Shown piece by piece: positions 44,025 to 52,388 of a stretch of DNA of 64,000 nucleotides. The notes beneath the pieces are model-generated. The model saw only the letters and a list, made by a program, of their open reading frames with translations. It had not been told where the DNA came from and ran no database searches. The first letter of the stretch is position 1. Each line of letters starts with the position of its first letter. The stretch is from a bacterium (GTDB taxonomy: Bacteria; Verrucomicrobiota; Verrucomicrobiia; Verrucomicrobiales; Akkermansiaceae): NCBI GenBank assembly GCA_018222765.1, contig JAAEZT010000001.1:269462-333461 (forward strand). The letters are read 5' to 3'. The translations under genes were made by a program, and so were the position numbers.

Positions 44025-44402
44025 TTGCTAAAATCAAGGCTGCGTCTTTCCTGCAAGAACCGCAAGAACATCAAAAAATTCAGTGGCCGGGGTGGACATA
44101 TCCACTCATCGATCGATGCCCGCCTGAGTAGAAAACAAAGCCAACCGCCCACGGCAAAAATGGACACTATTCCTCCGCCGTAGCTCATGTAAGAGCTCAC
44201 ACCCTCACCCTCGGCAAGCCCTCCTCTCAGGAAAAGGTCAAGGCTACCCTGCAAATAAACTCCGACGCCAAAGGCACCATGCCCAAGCTTGGCATCTCAT
44301 TGACCACCAGCTAACCGGTGAATTTGTGGCAGCAGCCAATAGGTTAGGCCGCGAGCACTACCGCATGGGCTTCACCCTGCCGAGCGCCTAAACAGGTCGG
44401 GG
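44025..44402 (+). other. 378-bp gap with coding-like remains, no intact gene
   Basis: No ORF here has a start, ribosome site and family-like content. In one plus frame an open stretch without start ends as HAQAWHLIDHQLTGEFVAAANRLGREHYRMGFTLPSA then a stop (44389-44391), which reads like the end of a real protein. Another plus frame gives KTKPTAHGKNGHYSSAVAHVRAHTLTLGKPSSQEKVKATLQ between stops. This fits the remains of a decayed gene, with the ORF track's minus 43964-44254 as a shadow. The family was not recognised. Confidence 0.35.
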
Positions 44403-44918
44403 TTACATCTCGTCTCCTTCGAATTCCATCTCGTCTCCGTCGCTTCCTTCGAAGTCGACTTCGCGGACGCGCTTCTTGTCGCGCAGCATCTCAACTTGCT
44501 TCCGCAGCTTCTCACGAATTCCAGCTCCATCTTTGACGGCCTTGATTTCCACTATCGGACATGTGCGGTCAGAAGTATTCAACACAATCGTAGAGAGGCC
44601 AAAAATCCGAAACCAGAATGGCTTGAGAATTCGGGTATCCTTAACACGATACAGCTCCACCTCATCAATATCCTGGCTAAAAACACCTTGATAGAGGCGA
44701 ATCCGCTCACTGGTGAATTCGAACACCTTGCACTTGGTTTGCAGCCAAGCCCATCCGCAATAAACCAAAGGAATAATCGAGCCCGCCGCGACCCAACCGC
44801 TGCTGTAAAAAGCACCAACGATTAAAGCGATCGCAATCAGAATACCGGTCAAAAAAGGCCGAAAATTCACAATCTGATTAGAACGACCTTTCCAGACAAC
44901 AATCTCTTCGGATGACAT
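44403..44918 (-). CDS. bPH2 (YdbT-like) PH-domain membrane protein
   Basis: A 171-residue protein with two membrane helices near the N-terminus (FLTGILIAIALIVGAFYSSG; AAGSIIPLVYCGWAWL) followed by a bacterial PH domain: CKVFEFTSERIRLYQGVFSQDIDEVELYRVKDTRILKPFWFRIFGLSTIVLNTSDRTCPIVEIKAVKDG. The pattern TSERIRLYxG...IELYRVKDIxxxxPFxxRIFGxGxI is that of bPH2/YdbT. The C-terminus is acidic and repeated (EGSDGDEMEFEGDEM). It lies head-to-tail 48 bases after the M14-type gene. Confidence 0.85.
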   Translation of the reverse strand: MSSEEIVVWKGRSNQIVNFRPFLTGILIAIALIVGAFYSSGWVAAGSIIPLVYCGWAWLQTKCKVFEFTSERIRLYQGVFSQDIDEVELYRVKDTRILKPFWFRIFGLSTIVLNTSDRTCPIVEIKAVKDGAGIREKLRKQVEMLRDKKRVREVDFEGSDGDEMEFEGDEM

Positions 44919-44965
44919 GCTGTCAGAATTGCGATAATCCCCTTCCCCCGCAAGTGCAGAAGCAC

Positions 44966-45709
44966 TCAGAAATTATAACTCTGCGAAATTCTGACGATCG
45001 CTTCCTTCACCACTGCCTGATGACAAGCCATGCGATCACTCAAATCAGCGCTACTTGGCGTCTCAAAAGTCAGCGAAATCGGGCAACCCATTTTGGCGAG
45101 ATAGATCGCCTCGGGCCATCCTTCAGGAAGATCCGGCTCCTCGGAATGGAAAATCCATCCTCTCTCAGTCACAGGATGATCATCGATCATCAATGCAGGC
45201 TCTGGCGAAAAATGGGCCGATGCCGCCGGCAGAATACCCTGATAAGCTGCTCCCTTTCCTCCGCAATTAATTTCGTAATAATAGAATCCACTGCTCTCCC
45301 AGTCTTCGTGAAGCGATAGAAATAAATCGGGTACCTTTTGACTCTTCAACCACTCGATGTGCGCACAGACCTCTTCAGCCTCGCACATTAAGTAGTCGCG
45401 ATTAAGATCCACGCCTCCGGCATTTTCCCTTGTCCCTGCTTGCAATCCCGTCGGATTCAACGCGGGGCAAATCAACCAGTGGTACTCCTCACCAAAAAAA
45501 CCGCTCCTCAGTAAATTCAACAAAGCCTGCGGCCCGGATGGCTCATCCCCATGGACGCCAGAGGAGAGATAAACCGTCGGAAGCGAGGAATCCCCTTTTT
45601 CAGAGGCCCATACCGCGAAACCGCTTACCTCGATTAATTTACGGGTCTTAAAACCCTGCTCCTCCGCAATATTCTTCCAGTCCAATAGGTAGGTTTGCCA
45701 ATCCATCAT
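44966..45709 (-). CDS. M14-type zinc carboxypeptidase (aspartoacylase/succinylglutamate desuccinylase-like)
   Basis: About 247 residues from ATG 45709 (the track's 45739 reads back into the previous gene). The zinc ligands are seen as SSGVHGDEPSGPQALL (H-x-x-E) and LSLHEDW (His), with the catalytic Glu in PISLTFETPSS. GTRENAGGVDLNRDYL is the substrate-arginine region with LNRDY. These features match the M14 family members that cut amide bonds, such as murein tripeptide amidase or aspartoacylase. The ATG lies 2 bases after the ThuA-like gene stop, so the two are in one operon. Substrate unknown. Confidence 0.87.
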   Translation of the reverse strand: MMDWQTYLLDWKNIAEEQGFKTRKLIEVSGFAVWASEKGDSSLPTVYLSSGVHGDEPSGPQALLNLLRSGFFGEEYHWLICPALNPTGLQAGTRENAGGVDLNRDYLMCEAEEVCAHIEWLKSQKVPDLFLSLHEDWESSGFYYYEINCGGKGAAYQGILPAASAHFSPEPALMIDDHPVTERGWIFHSEEPDLPEGWPEAIYLAKMGCPISLTFETPSSADLSDRMACHQAVVKEAIVRISQSYNF

Positions 45710-45711
45710 CC

Positions 45712-46764
45712 CTACTTTTTCATTGGCATATGGGGCCAATCAGGAGTCCCGGGAGGAGAAGTCACGTGTGGAGTTTTCCCCAAGCCAAAATCAGCAGGAA
45801 CCATCTTCCGCTCGCTCCAAATTTTAGCATGCTTACCATTCCAAAAACCGTAAAAACTCGGAAAGAAAGGATCCACGTAATCGACGTCCGCTTTATCTAG
45901 CACCTTTAAGCCGAGGAGGTGATAAGTCGCATTCACTACGATGCGACGAAGGTCTTCGCTAAGAAAATCCACTGACGCTCCCATCGTAGTGCAAAAAGCC
46001 TGCCCCTTGGTCGTGCCATTTGGAGCCGTGTATCGATGTAACCAGGCCAAAGCCATCATGGGCTCGTTTTGCTTACCGCTGACATTCTTGGAGGCCGGAT
46101 CGAGTGTTTCCGTCACTGCTCCACGAAGAAGAACGGTATCCGCATCGATAAGATTCTTCACCCCATAGACATCACTGGGACCGAAAACGTCCTTCACCGA
46201 ATTCAAGATCGCGTGATCCTTATTCGCAGGCTCTATCACGCCACGCGCGCCCTGACCTTTGTGTTTTCCGTGATGATTCACCCATCTCTCACCGACAATC
46301 TTAATCCCCCAATCGTTTCCTGAAATAGTGCCAAATTTCCAGCTTCCTTTGAAGGCATGAGTCGAGGTCCGGTATCCCACGACCGGCTTCCCGGTGTTCA
46401 GGAAATCAGTCATATACTTGGCATCTTCCGGAGTGACGGTCCGCATACGCGTTCCAATGATCATCAGATCAGCCTTAGCCAACTGATCCCATCCGCGAAC
46501 GCCACCGGCATTATTGGGATCAATGTATTTCCCATCCTTGCTCCAAGAAAACAGCACGGTACAATCGAAGCCGTGGCGATGAGATAGAATCTTGGCCAAC
46601 ATCGGCATCGTTTCTTCAGAGCGATACTCCTCGTCACCCGAAATCAACACGATGTGCTTCCCTTTTCCCGGCCCTTCATTTCCCTTGAAAGAGAGCCACT
46701 TTTCTTCTGCCGTCGCTACACAAGCGATCAACGCCCAAACCGCGGTTGTCAAAAATCGTTTCAT
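45712..46764 (-). CDS. Exported ThuA-like protein
   Basis: A 350-residue protein (start MKRFLTTAVWALIACVATAEEKW, ATG 46764) with a signal peptide. The body has a ThuA-like fold related to class I glutamine amidotransferases: HIVLISGDEEYRSEETMPMLAKILSHRHGFDCTVLFS, ADLMIIGTRMRTVTPEDAKYMTDFLNTGKPVVGYRTSTHAF, and a His-rich part GERWVNHHGKHKGQ. FCTTMGASVDFLSEDLRRIVVNATYHLLGL is the conserved end. ThuA domains occur with sugar-degrading enzymes in Verrucomicrobia and Planctomycetes, but the reaction is not established. It is upstream of the M14 gene. Confidence 0.88.
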   Translation of the reverse strand: MKRFLTTAVWALIACVATAEEKWLSFKGNEGPGKGKHIVLISGDEEYRSEETMPMLAKILSHRHGFDCTVLFSWSKDGKYIDPNNAGGVRGWDQLAKADLMIIGTRMRTVTPEDAKYMTDFLNTGKPVVGYRTSTHAFKGSWKFGTISGNDWGIKIVGERWVNHHGKHKGQGARGVIEPANKDHAILNSVKDVFGPSDVYGVKNLIDADTVLLRGAVTETLDPASKNVSGKQNEPMMALAWLHRYTAPNGTTKGQAFCTTMGASVDFLSEDLRRIVVNATYHLLGLKVLDKADVDYVDPFFPSFYGFWNGKHAKIWSERKMVPADFGLGKTPHVTSPPGTPDWPHMPMKK

Positions 46765-46892
46765 CCCAGCCACTAAAAATGGGATTCCCCTGCGAGGGAA
46801 GCACGAATGCTTAATCCCGACCGGGTTTTCCCCGATAGCAGAACGATACTTTTTGAGAGACCAAGCCCCCCCTCATCGGCTACACTCCAGCC

Positions 46893-48269
46893 ATGATGAA
46901 ATCAATCGTCCTGGCACTCCTTCCCTTGGCTCTCACAGCCAAGGAGTTTCCTGAGAAATTTCACGCTGCACCGAGGCCCCTCTCCAAAAACGCCCAAGTC
47001 TCCGAATGGCCTCGCGTCTTTGGCCCCAACGACAATTGCACCTCTCCAGAAGGGCCACTCCTCAAAAAGTTTCCGGAAACCGGATTGAAACCAGTCTTCG
47101 AGCTGGCACGCGGTGAATCCTACGCCTCCCCAATTCTCGCAGACGGGAAGCTCCTCCACTTTCACGCCGTCAAATCGGCAGAAACCCTCGACTGCCATCA
47201 CCCTGAAACCGGGAAACGACTTTGGACCTTCTCTTATCCTATCAAATACCGGGACCGTTATGGCTTCTCTTCCGGCCCTCGCTCCAGCCCGGTGGTTCAC
47301 AAAGGAAAAATCTACCTCATTGGTGTGACCGCCAAACTCCATTGCCTTGACCTCGATTCAGGAAAAGTCATCTGGAAACGCGATCTCAAAACCGAACTTT
47401 CCATTCCGCAATACTTCTTTGGCTATGGACCAAACCCCATGATCCACGGCGACCTACTCATCTTGAACACCGGGGGTAAAGAGAAGGGATCCTCCGGAAG
47501 TTCCGTAATTGGCGTAAGTTTAAAAACCGGCAAAACAGTTTGGACTCACGAAGATACTTGGGGAGCATCCTACGCTTCACCAGTCATGGCAAAACTCCAC
47601 GGCAAGGATGTCGCCCTCGTCATCGCGGCGGGAGAAAGCAAGCCGACTCATGGCGGCCTCCTTCTACTTGACCCAAAAACCGGAAAACTTCATTGCCGAT
47701 TCCCGTGGCGGGCTGACATATATGAATCGGTTCTAGCCTCCACGCCACTCGTGCTCCCCAACAATAAAATCTTCATTTCCGATTGCTATCAAAAGGGAGG
47801 TGTCCTTTTACAAATAGATGAAAATTTTAAAGCTAAACCTATTTGGACGGAGCGATACTTTGGCATGCACATGATGACCCCTCAATTGATCGATGGGCAC
47901 CTGTATGGATTCGCGGGCCGAAATATTCCCGACACCCAATTCAAGGGCATCAACTTAAAGACGGGGAAAATCACCTGGGAAGATGACATGCGGTGGAGAG
48001 AGAATAACCGTGTCACCGGACTTTTTCGTGGTTCCTTTTTACAATGTGGAAAACGGACCTTCGCGCTCGGAGAAGACGGAAGTTTCGCCGAACTCTCGCT
48101 CACACCTGAAAAGCCTGAAATCCTTCAAAGAACGCGTTTCTTTTATGCGCGGGAAACCTGGACTCCACCGGTAATTCACCGGGGCCTTCTCTATATTGTA
48201 CAAAACACCCCGGGCTTCGACGAGAGCAGTCGCAGGCTTATCTGTTACGACATGCGAGCCGAACAATAA
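46893..48269 (+). CDS. Exported PQQ-like beta-propeller protein
   Basis: A 458-residue protein with a short signal peptide (MMKSIVLALLPLALTAKE). It has repeated propeller blades with WxxxL-like ends: HCLDLDSGKVIWKRDLKTE, VSLKTGKTVWTHEDTW, LLDPKTGKLHCRFPWRA, INLKTGKITWEDDM. These are the PQQ-like repeats of the quinoprotein ADH-like fold. There is no enzyme domain, so a scaffold or binding role is likely. It is divergent from the ThuA-like gene with a 128-base gap. Confidence 0.88.
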   Translation: MMKSIVLALLPLALTAKEFPEKFHAAPRPLSKNAQVSEWPRVFGPNDNCTSPEGPLLKKFPETGLKPVFELARGESYASPILADGKLLHFHAVKSAETLDCHHPETGKRLWTFSYPIKYRDRYGFSSGPRSSPVVHKGKIYLIGVTAKLHCLDLDSGKVIWKRDLKTELSIPQYFFGYGPNPMIHGDLLILNTGGKEKGSSGSSVIGVSLKTGKTVWTHEDTWGASYASPVMAKLHGKDVALVIAAGESKPTHGGLLLLDPKTGKLHCRFPWRADIYESVLASTPLVLPNNKIFISDCYQKGGVLLQIDENFKAKPIWTERYFGMHMMTPQLIDGHLYGFAGRNIPDTQFKGINLKTGKITWEDDMRWRENNRVTGLFRGSFLQCGKRTFALGEDGSFAELSLTPEKPEILQRTRFFYARETWTPPVIHRGLLYIVQNTPGFDESSRRLICYDMRAEQ

Positions 48270-48298
48270 ATTTAAAGTAATTCAGAACTAAAAGAAAT

Positions 48299-48315
48299 TC
48301 CCTCTAATAGAGGGA
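48299..48315 (+). terminator. Weak hairpin after the propeller gene
   Basis: TCCCTCT-AAT-AGAGGGA, 30 bases after the stop codon. There is no T-run directly after it, so termination is uncertain. Confidence 0.3.
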
Positions 48316-48379
48316 TTAAGCAATGGTAATCCCCCGTTTTTAACATTGACCATCAACGCCCTAAATCTAACCGTCAGCG

Positions 48380-48694
48380 ATGGCTAAAGCAAAAGCGAAA
48401 GGAAAAGCAAAGCGCTACACCGACGAGAAGAAGAAAGAGATTCTTGATTTTATCATCGCCCAAGGTCGTGGTGGACAAACCAAAGCTGTCAAAAAGTATA
48501 AGGTAACCGCCGCCACAATCGTAGCATGGAAAAAGAAAGTCGACGGCGCTTCCGCCCCTGCGACATTCAAAGGTGGTTCGAAAGAACTCAAAACCGTTCG
48601 CGAGCTCGAAAAACTCCTCAACGAAATTGCATCCACCGAAGTGAAACTCGACGACCTCCGGAAACGCTACAAGCAGGTGAAAGCCAAATTGTAA
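48380..48694 (+). CDS. Small basic HTH/coiled-coil protein
   Basis: A 104-residue protein with a lysine/alanine start (MAKAKAKGKAKRYT) and a helix-turn-helix like those at the start of IS3-type transposase OrfA or winged regulators: YTDEKKKEILDFIIAQGRGGQTKAVKKYKVTAATIVAWKKKV. The C-terminal part (KELKTVRELEKLLNEIASTEVKLDDLRKRYKQVKAK) is a likely coiled coil. No transposase genes are nearby and it has its own gap on both sides, so a nucleoid-associated or small DNA-binding protein is more likely than an IS remnant. Function not known. Confidence 0.8.
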   Translation: MAKAKAKGKAKRYTDEKKKEILDFIIAQGRGGQTKAVKKYKVTAATIVAWKKKVDGASAPATFKGGSKELKTVRELEKLLNEIASTEVKLDDLRKRYKQVKAKL

Positions 48695-48748
48695 GCCTGA
48701 CTCTTTTTACAACCGCATTTCAAGAAGCTCCCGCTCCCTGAAATTTTT

Positions 48749-49741
48749 TCATCCCCCAAGATAACTCATCTCGGCTTTCGGCAGATCCACCAGTCCCCTT
48801 TCCTCGGAATATCGATCCTTCCTGCTGGTCCAAAGTCCACGCAGGAAATCGACAACCTCGCTCTCATTTCCGCATTCACGGAGCACCTTCTTCAAGTCAG
48901 CACCTTGAGCGGAAAACAAACAGGTGAAAGCCTTTCCCTCAGCCGACACTCTCAAGCGCGTACAACCGCTGCAAAACGGCTTGGACACCGAGGAAATAAT
49001 TCCGAATTCACCTTCGCCATCCTCAAAGCACCATCGTCTGGCGACCTCCCCTGGATATTCGGGAGCAACCATTTCGCTGGAGAACTCGGAGGAAACAATG
49101 TTCAAAATCTCAGCAGCAGGGACAACCTGATCCTTCACCCAGCCATTTGATTCACCCACATCCATGAATTCGATAAATCTCAAAGTCACCTTCTTCTCTC
49201 GACACCACTTGAGTAAGGGCAAAATCTCAGTCTCGTTCACTCCCCGCTGCACCACCATGTTCACCTTCACCTGCAAGCCATGATGGAGGGCTGTTTCGAT
49301 GCCGGCCAAGACCCGCTCAACTTTCGCCCCGACCCCATTCATCGTAGAAAAAATCCCGCTGTCGAGTGCATCCAGACTCACCGTCACCCGATTCAATCCC
49401 GCCAATTTTAAATTCCCAGCATGATGATTGAGTAGAATTCCATTCGTCGTCATCGCAACATCCTCTACTCCCGCTACCGCCGCGATACGGGCCACCAAAT
49501 CCTCGACACCCCGCCTCATGAGGGGTTCCCCCCCCGTTAATCTCACTTTCTTAACACCCAACTCAACCGATGCTTGCACTGTTCGGACCATTTCTCCGAA
49601 TGTCAGCACTTCCGACTTGGGAAGAAAGGCATAGCCCGGCCCAAAAACCTCGACGGGCATACAATAGCGGCATCGAAAATTGCATCGATCTGTCAATGAA
49701 AGACGAAGATCGCGAAGCGGTCTTGAGAGTTGATCAAGCAC
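48749..49741 (-). CDS. moaA: GTP 3',8-cyclase MoaA
   Basis: MoaA starts molybdenum cofactor synthesis by converting GTP to 3',8-cyclo-7,8-dihydro-GTP. The radical-SAM cluster is LTDRCNFRCRYCMP, the GGEP motif is VRLTGGEPLMRRG, and the second [4Fe-4S] site is SVSKPFCSGCTRLRVSAEGKAFTCLF. The C-terminal GG (EMSYLGG) needed for activity is kept. The 330-residue length is normal. The start is GTG 49741. moaC or other moco genes are not adjacent. Confidence 0.97.
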   Translation of the reverse strand: MLDQLSRPLRDLRLSLTDRCNFRCRYCMPVEVFGPGYAFLPKSEVLTFGEMVRTVQASVELGVKKVRLTGGEPLMRRGVEDLVARIAAVAGVEDVAMTTNGILLNHHAGNLKLAGLNRVTVSLDALDSGIFSTMNGVGAKVERVLAGIETALHHGLQVKVNMVVQRGVNETEILPLLKWCREKKVTLRFIEFMDVGESNGWVKDQVVPAAEILNIVSSEFSSEMVAPEYPGEVARRWCFEDGEGEFGIISSVSKPFCSGCTRLRVSAEGKAFTCLFSAQGADLKKVLRECGNESEVVDFLRGLWTSRKDRYSEERGLVDLPKAEMSYLGG

Positions 49742-49783
49742 ATAAGCAATGGATCACGGATCATTCCATCACTCCACCAAAAT

Positions 49784-50995
49784 TTACTCCGCCCGTAAGA
49801 GACGCTCCTCCGCCCAATCCTCCGGAGCCCGCTCAACCTTCTCGCAGATGCGCTCAAGACAGCGTTCCCATACTTCTTCTCCTTCAAGAATTTTCACCTC
49901 AATCCGCAGATAATAAATTGGGATATCCAATTCCTCCGGACGAGGAAAACGCACCGCGTCTTTTTCCGTAGTGACGATCATATCCACGCCACGAGTAAGG
50001 CAACGATACATGAAGGGCTCGATTTCCTTCGAAGTAAACGCATGGTGATCCGCGAAAGTCGTGTGAAAGAGAACCTTTCCGCCAAGCTTCTTCAACAAAC
50101 CATCAAAACTTTCCGGACGAGCGATCCCCGAAATAGCGCCGATATATTTCCCCTTCAGAAAGTCCAGCGACTGCTCATCATCATGAAAGACGCCATGTAA
50201 ATGCTTCGGACCGTGGGTGCACTGCATTATCTCGGCATTCTTATTGTATCGCCGAATTCTTCTAATCAGGGCGTCCTTGGGTTCCCCGTCACACTTAGTG
50301 ATGAATACGTAATCCGCTCTTTTCAAATTACGAGGAGGTTCGCGCAGTGTTCCGCGCGGTAAAATGTATTCGTTCCCAAATGGTGCATCCTGATCAACCA
50401 AGACCACATCAAGGCTATGAGCGAGGTCAAGATACTGCAGACCATCATCGAGCAATAAGGTATCAGCTCCTAATTCCTTCACCGCAAATCGACCTCCTCT
50501 CACCCGGTTTCGATCCACCACTACCGCAACACCCGGAAGGTTTTTCGCCAGCATAAAGGGCTCATCCCCCGCATATTTTGCATCCAGCAAAACCTCCCGT
50601 CCATCGCTTACAATCTTGGGTGGACCGGTAACCTGCTCTCCGCTCACAGGATTGGTCCACCGCTGTGGTTTTTTTAGATCAGCACTCTTATAACCCCGGC
50701 TGAGAATAGCGACCGTCCGCCCTCGTGCCGTAAGTTCGCGGGCAAACCTTTCCACGACCGGGGTCTTCCCGGTTCCTCCTACGGTCAGGTTTCCAATACT
50801 AACCACCATCGTTCCAAGATTGAATTGTTCTTTCCACCCCTTCCGAAACAAACGAAGCCGCACTTTAACTCCAAAACGATAAACCCAAGATAGGCCACGC
50901 AAAACAAGCCTCATCATCGACGGGAAGAAGCCCCGGATCTTCCCGAAAATCACATCGGTCGCCCACTGCTCCAACTCGCTCTTACTTCCGGCCAT
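49784..50995 (-). CDS. lpxK: Tetraacyldisaccharide 4'-kinase LpxK
   Basis: LpxK phosphorylates the lipid A disaccharide at the 4' position on the inner-membrane surface. The Walker-like motif is [41 protein letters not shown], and [38 protein letters not shown], the site with the catalytic Asp (DDGxQ), follows. [12 protein letters not shown]-like [15 protein letters not shown] is the end of the catalytic core. At 403 residues it is longer than E. coli LpxK (328), mainly by an N-terminal extension. Indicates a lipid A outer membrane. Confidence 0.94.
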   Translation of the reverse strand: MAGSKSELEQWATDVIFGKIRGFFPSMMRLVLRGLSWVYRFGVKVRLRLFRKGWKEQFNLGTMVVSIGNLTVGGTGKTPVVERFARELTARGRTVAILSRGYKSADLKKPQRWTNPVSGEQVTGPPKIVSDGREVLLDAKYAGDEPFMLAKNLPGVAVVVDRNRVRGGRFAVKELGADTLLLDDGLQYLDLAHSLDVVLVDQDAPFGNEYILPRGTLREPPRNLKRADYVFITKCDGEPKDALIRRIRRYNKNAEIMQCTHGPKHLHGVFHDDEQSLDFLKGKYIGAISGIARPESFDGLLKKLGGKVLFHTTFADHHAFTSKEIEPFMYRCLTRGVDMIVTTEKDAVRFPRPEELDIPIYYLRIEVKILEGEEVWERCLERICEKVERAPEDWAEERLLRAE

Positions 50996-51030
50996 CGTCC
51001 CATGCAGCTAATACTACTCGAGCCGATAAA

Positions 51031-51921
51031 TCAAACTTCCCGTGCCACCATCTCCAGACCCACCCGGGGAGCGTAAATCACACCTTTGGACCCCAGGCCA
51101 TTGACCATCCATCCGATCTCAGGATGATATTTCACCACGGGCTTACTGCGATTGATGATCGGGCGAATTCCCGCAAGATGATCGATCACCTGAAAATCCC
51201 TAGCCGTAAACGTTCTCAAAAGCCGCTCGACCTTTTCTCTTCCCTCTGGAGTCGGGCCGCTCTCCAAATTATCCCATTCGTAGGTTGCCCCAACTCGATA
51301 CCGGTCTTCCCCGATCGGAATGACCCAGCCACTCCGGTTCAAAATTCGCGATTCATGCCAACCTGGGACATAAACGGTAAGAATCTCCCCTTTGGCACTC
51401 CGATGTTCCACTTCTGGAAATTCCCGGGCAATCAATCCCGCCGCGCCGGTGCATCGAATTTGGGTTCCGCCCTCTGTATCCCTGCTCCACTCACCGCCTT
51501 GACCAAGAAAAACGTCTTTAGCGACTTTAAGAAAAGACCGTGTATCAATCCATCCTCCCCCCGTCCAAGTCACCCCCTCATCCGTCACCTGATCAATCCA
51601 CGACTCAAGCCGCTCCTGTTTCCGAACGAACTTGGCGCGATCTTTTTCATCACGCCACAACCTTAAAATGGGGACATCGTGATAAAAGGATTGCCCAGTG
51701 AGCTTTTCCAGCTCCCGGTAAAATGGCAAAGCCACCGCCCAGGCCTCCGCCACTTCCCAACTGGGTTCAAAATTCGGACCCGCCACCGGGTTCACCAATC
51801 CCGCAGCCACCTCGGTGCTTCCGCCACGGCCATCATCAACCACCCGGACCTTCTTCCCGTGCGCCTGCAACTGCAAAGCCACACAGGCACCTGCGAGCCC
51901 AAACCCCACCACCTCGGTCAT
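51031..51921 (-). CDS. DAO-family FAD-dependent oxidoreductase
   Basis: A 296-residue FAD enzyme of the D-amino acid oxidase/glycine oxidase family. The nucleotide-binding start is VVGFGLAGACVALQLQAHGKKVRVVDDG (GxGxxG-type, here GFGLAG), and VAAGLVNPVAG is the FAD-adjacent turn. The C-terminal HLAGIRPIINRSKPVVKYHPEIGWMVNGLGSKGVIYAPRVG is the usual FAD-closing part. It is shorter than ThiO. The reaction is not known. Its start overlaps the stop of a small upstream ORF by ATGA. Confidence 0.86.
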   Translation of the reverse strand: MTEVVGFGLAGACVALQLQAHGKKVRVVDDGRGGSTEVAAGLVNPVAGPNFEPSWEVAEAWAVALPFYRELEKLTGQSFYHDVPILRLWRDEKDRAKFVRKQERLESWIDQVTDEGVTWTGGGWIDTRSFLKVAKDVFLGQGGEWSRDTEGGTQIRCTGAAGLIAREFPEVEHRSAKGEILTVYVPGWHESRILNRSGWVIPIGEDRYRVGATYEWDNLESGPTPEGREKVERLLRTFTARDFQVIDHLAGIRPIINRSKPVVKYHPEIGWMVNGLGSKGVIYAPRVGLEMVAREV

Positions 51922-52097
51922 ATCCTCAAAGCGTGGTTTCCAGTGCCCCGATCACACCGCGCCCCCTCCCGGGCCTTTTCAATCACCTCGACACCATTTC
52001 GTTGCAGTTCTGACACGAGCTCTTTTCCTACTTCACCAGAGTCACAAAGATGCACTTTTCCCTTCGATGAAATCAGGAGATCACCAATCGTTACCAT
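51918..52097 (-). CDS. Small ORF coupled to the oxidoreductase
   Basis: About 59 residues from ATG 52097 (MVTIGDLLISSKGKVHLCDSGEVGKELVSELQRNGVEVIEKAREGARCDRGTGNHALRI). The stop overlaps the ATG of the DAO-type gene (ATGA). A GTG at 52112 is an alternative start with a GGAGAGAGGG sequence very close. It looks like a real alpha/beta peptide with two cysteines, but no family was recognised. The ATGA overlap is its main support. Confidence 0.5.
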   Translation of the reverse strand: MVTIGDLLISSKGKVHLCDSGEVGKELVSELQRNGVEVIEKAREGARCDRGTGNHALRI

Positions 52098-52388
52098 GTC
52101 CGGATTCAACACCCTCTCTCCACCGGTGGGGAGAGTAAATTACGAGGAATCTTGACTTGGATTACTCCCATTGCATTATTTAAAAGCGTCAAGTTTGCCA
52201 CTTTCAAAAAAAACACTCCCATAAAAACACTTATCCTTCTCTTGATAAATTCACCTTCGTTTAGTGATGCAAAAGGCTCCAAGAACGACGACTTTCCCGA
52301 TTCCATCTACCTGGGGGAGCTTATCCCATTACCGCATCCTGCCTGCCGACAGTAACAAGGTGAATGAAATCAAAGCTAAAAATATTCC

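Noticed and set aside
43964-44254. 96-residue minus ORF after the ferredoxin gene
   Set aside because: Overlaps the ferredoxin end, no motif; the plus strand shows the more protein-like remains.
52152-52355. 67-residue plus ORF before the exported PPC-like protein
   Set aside because: TTG start, no ribosome site, hydrophobic and basic stretch by chance in an AT-rich gap.
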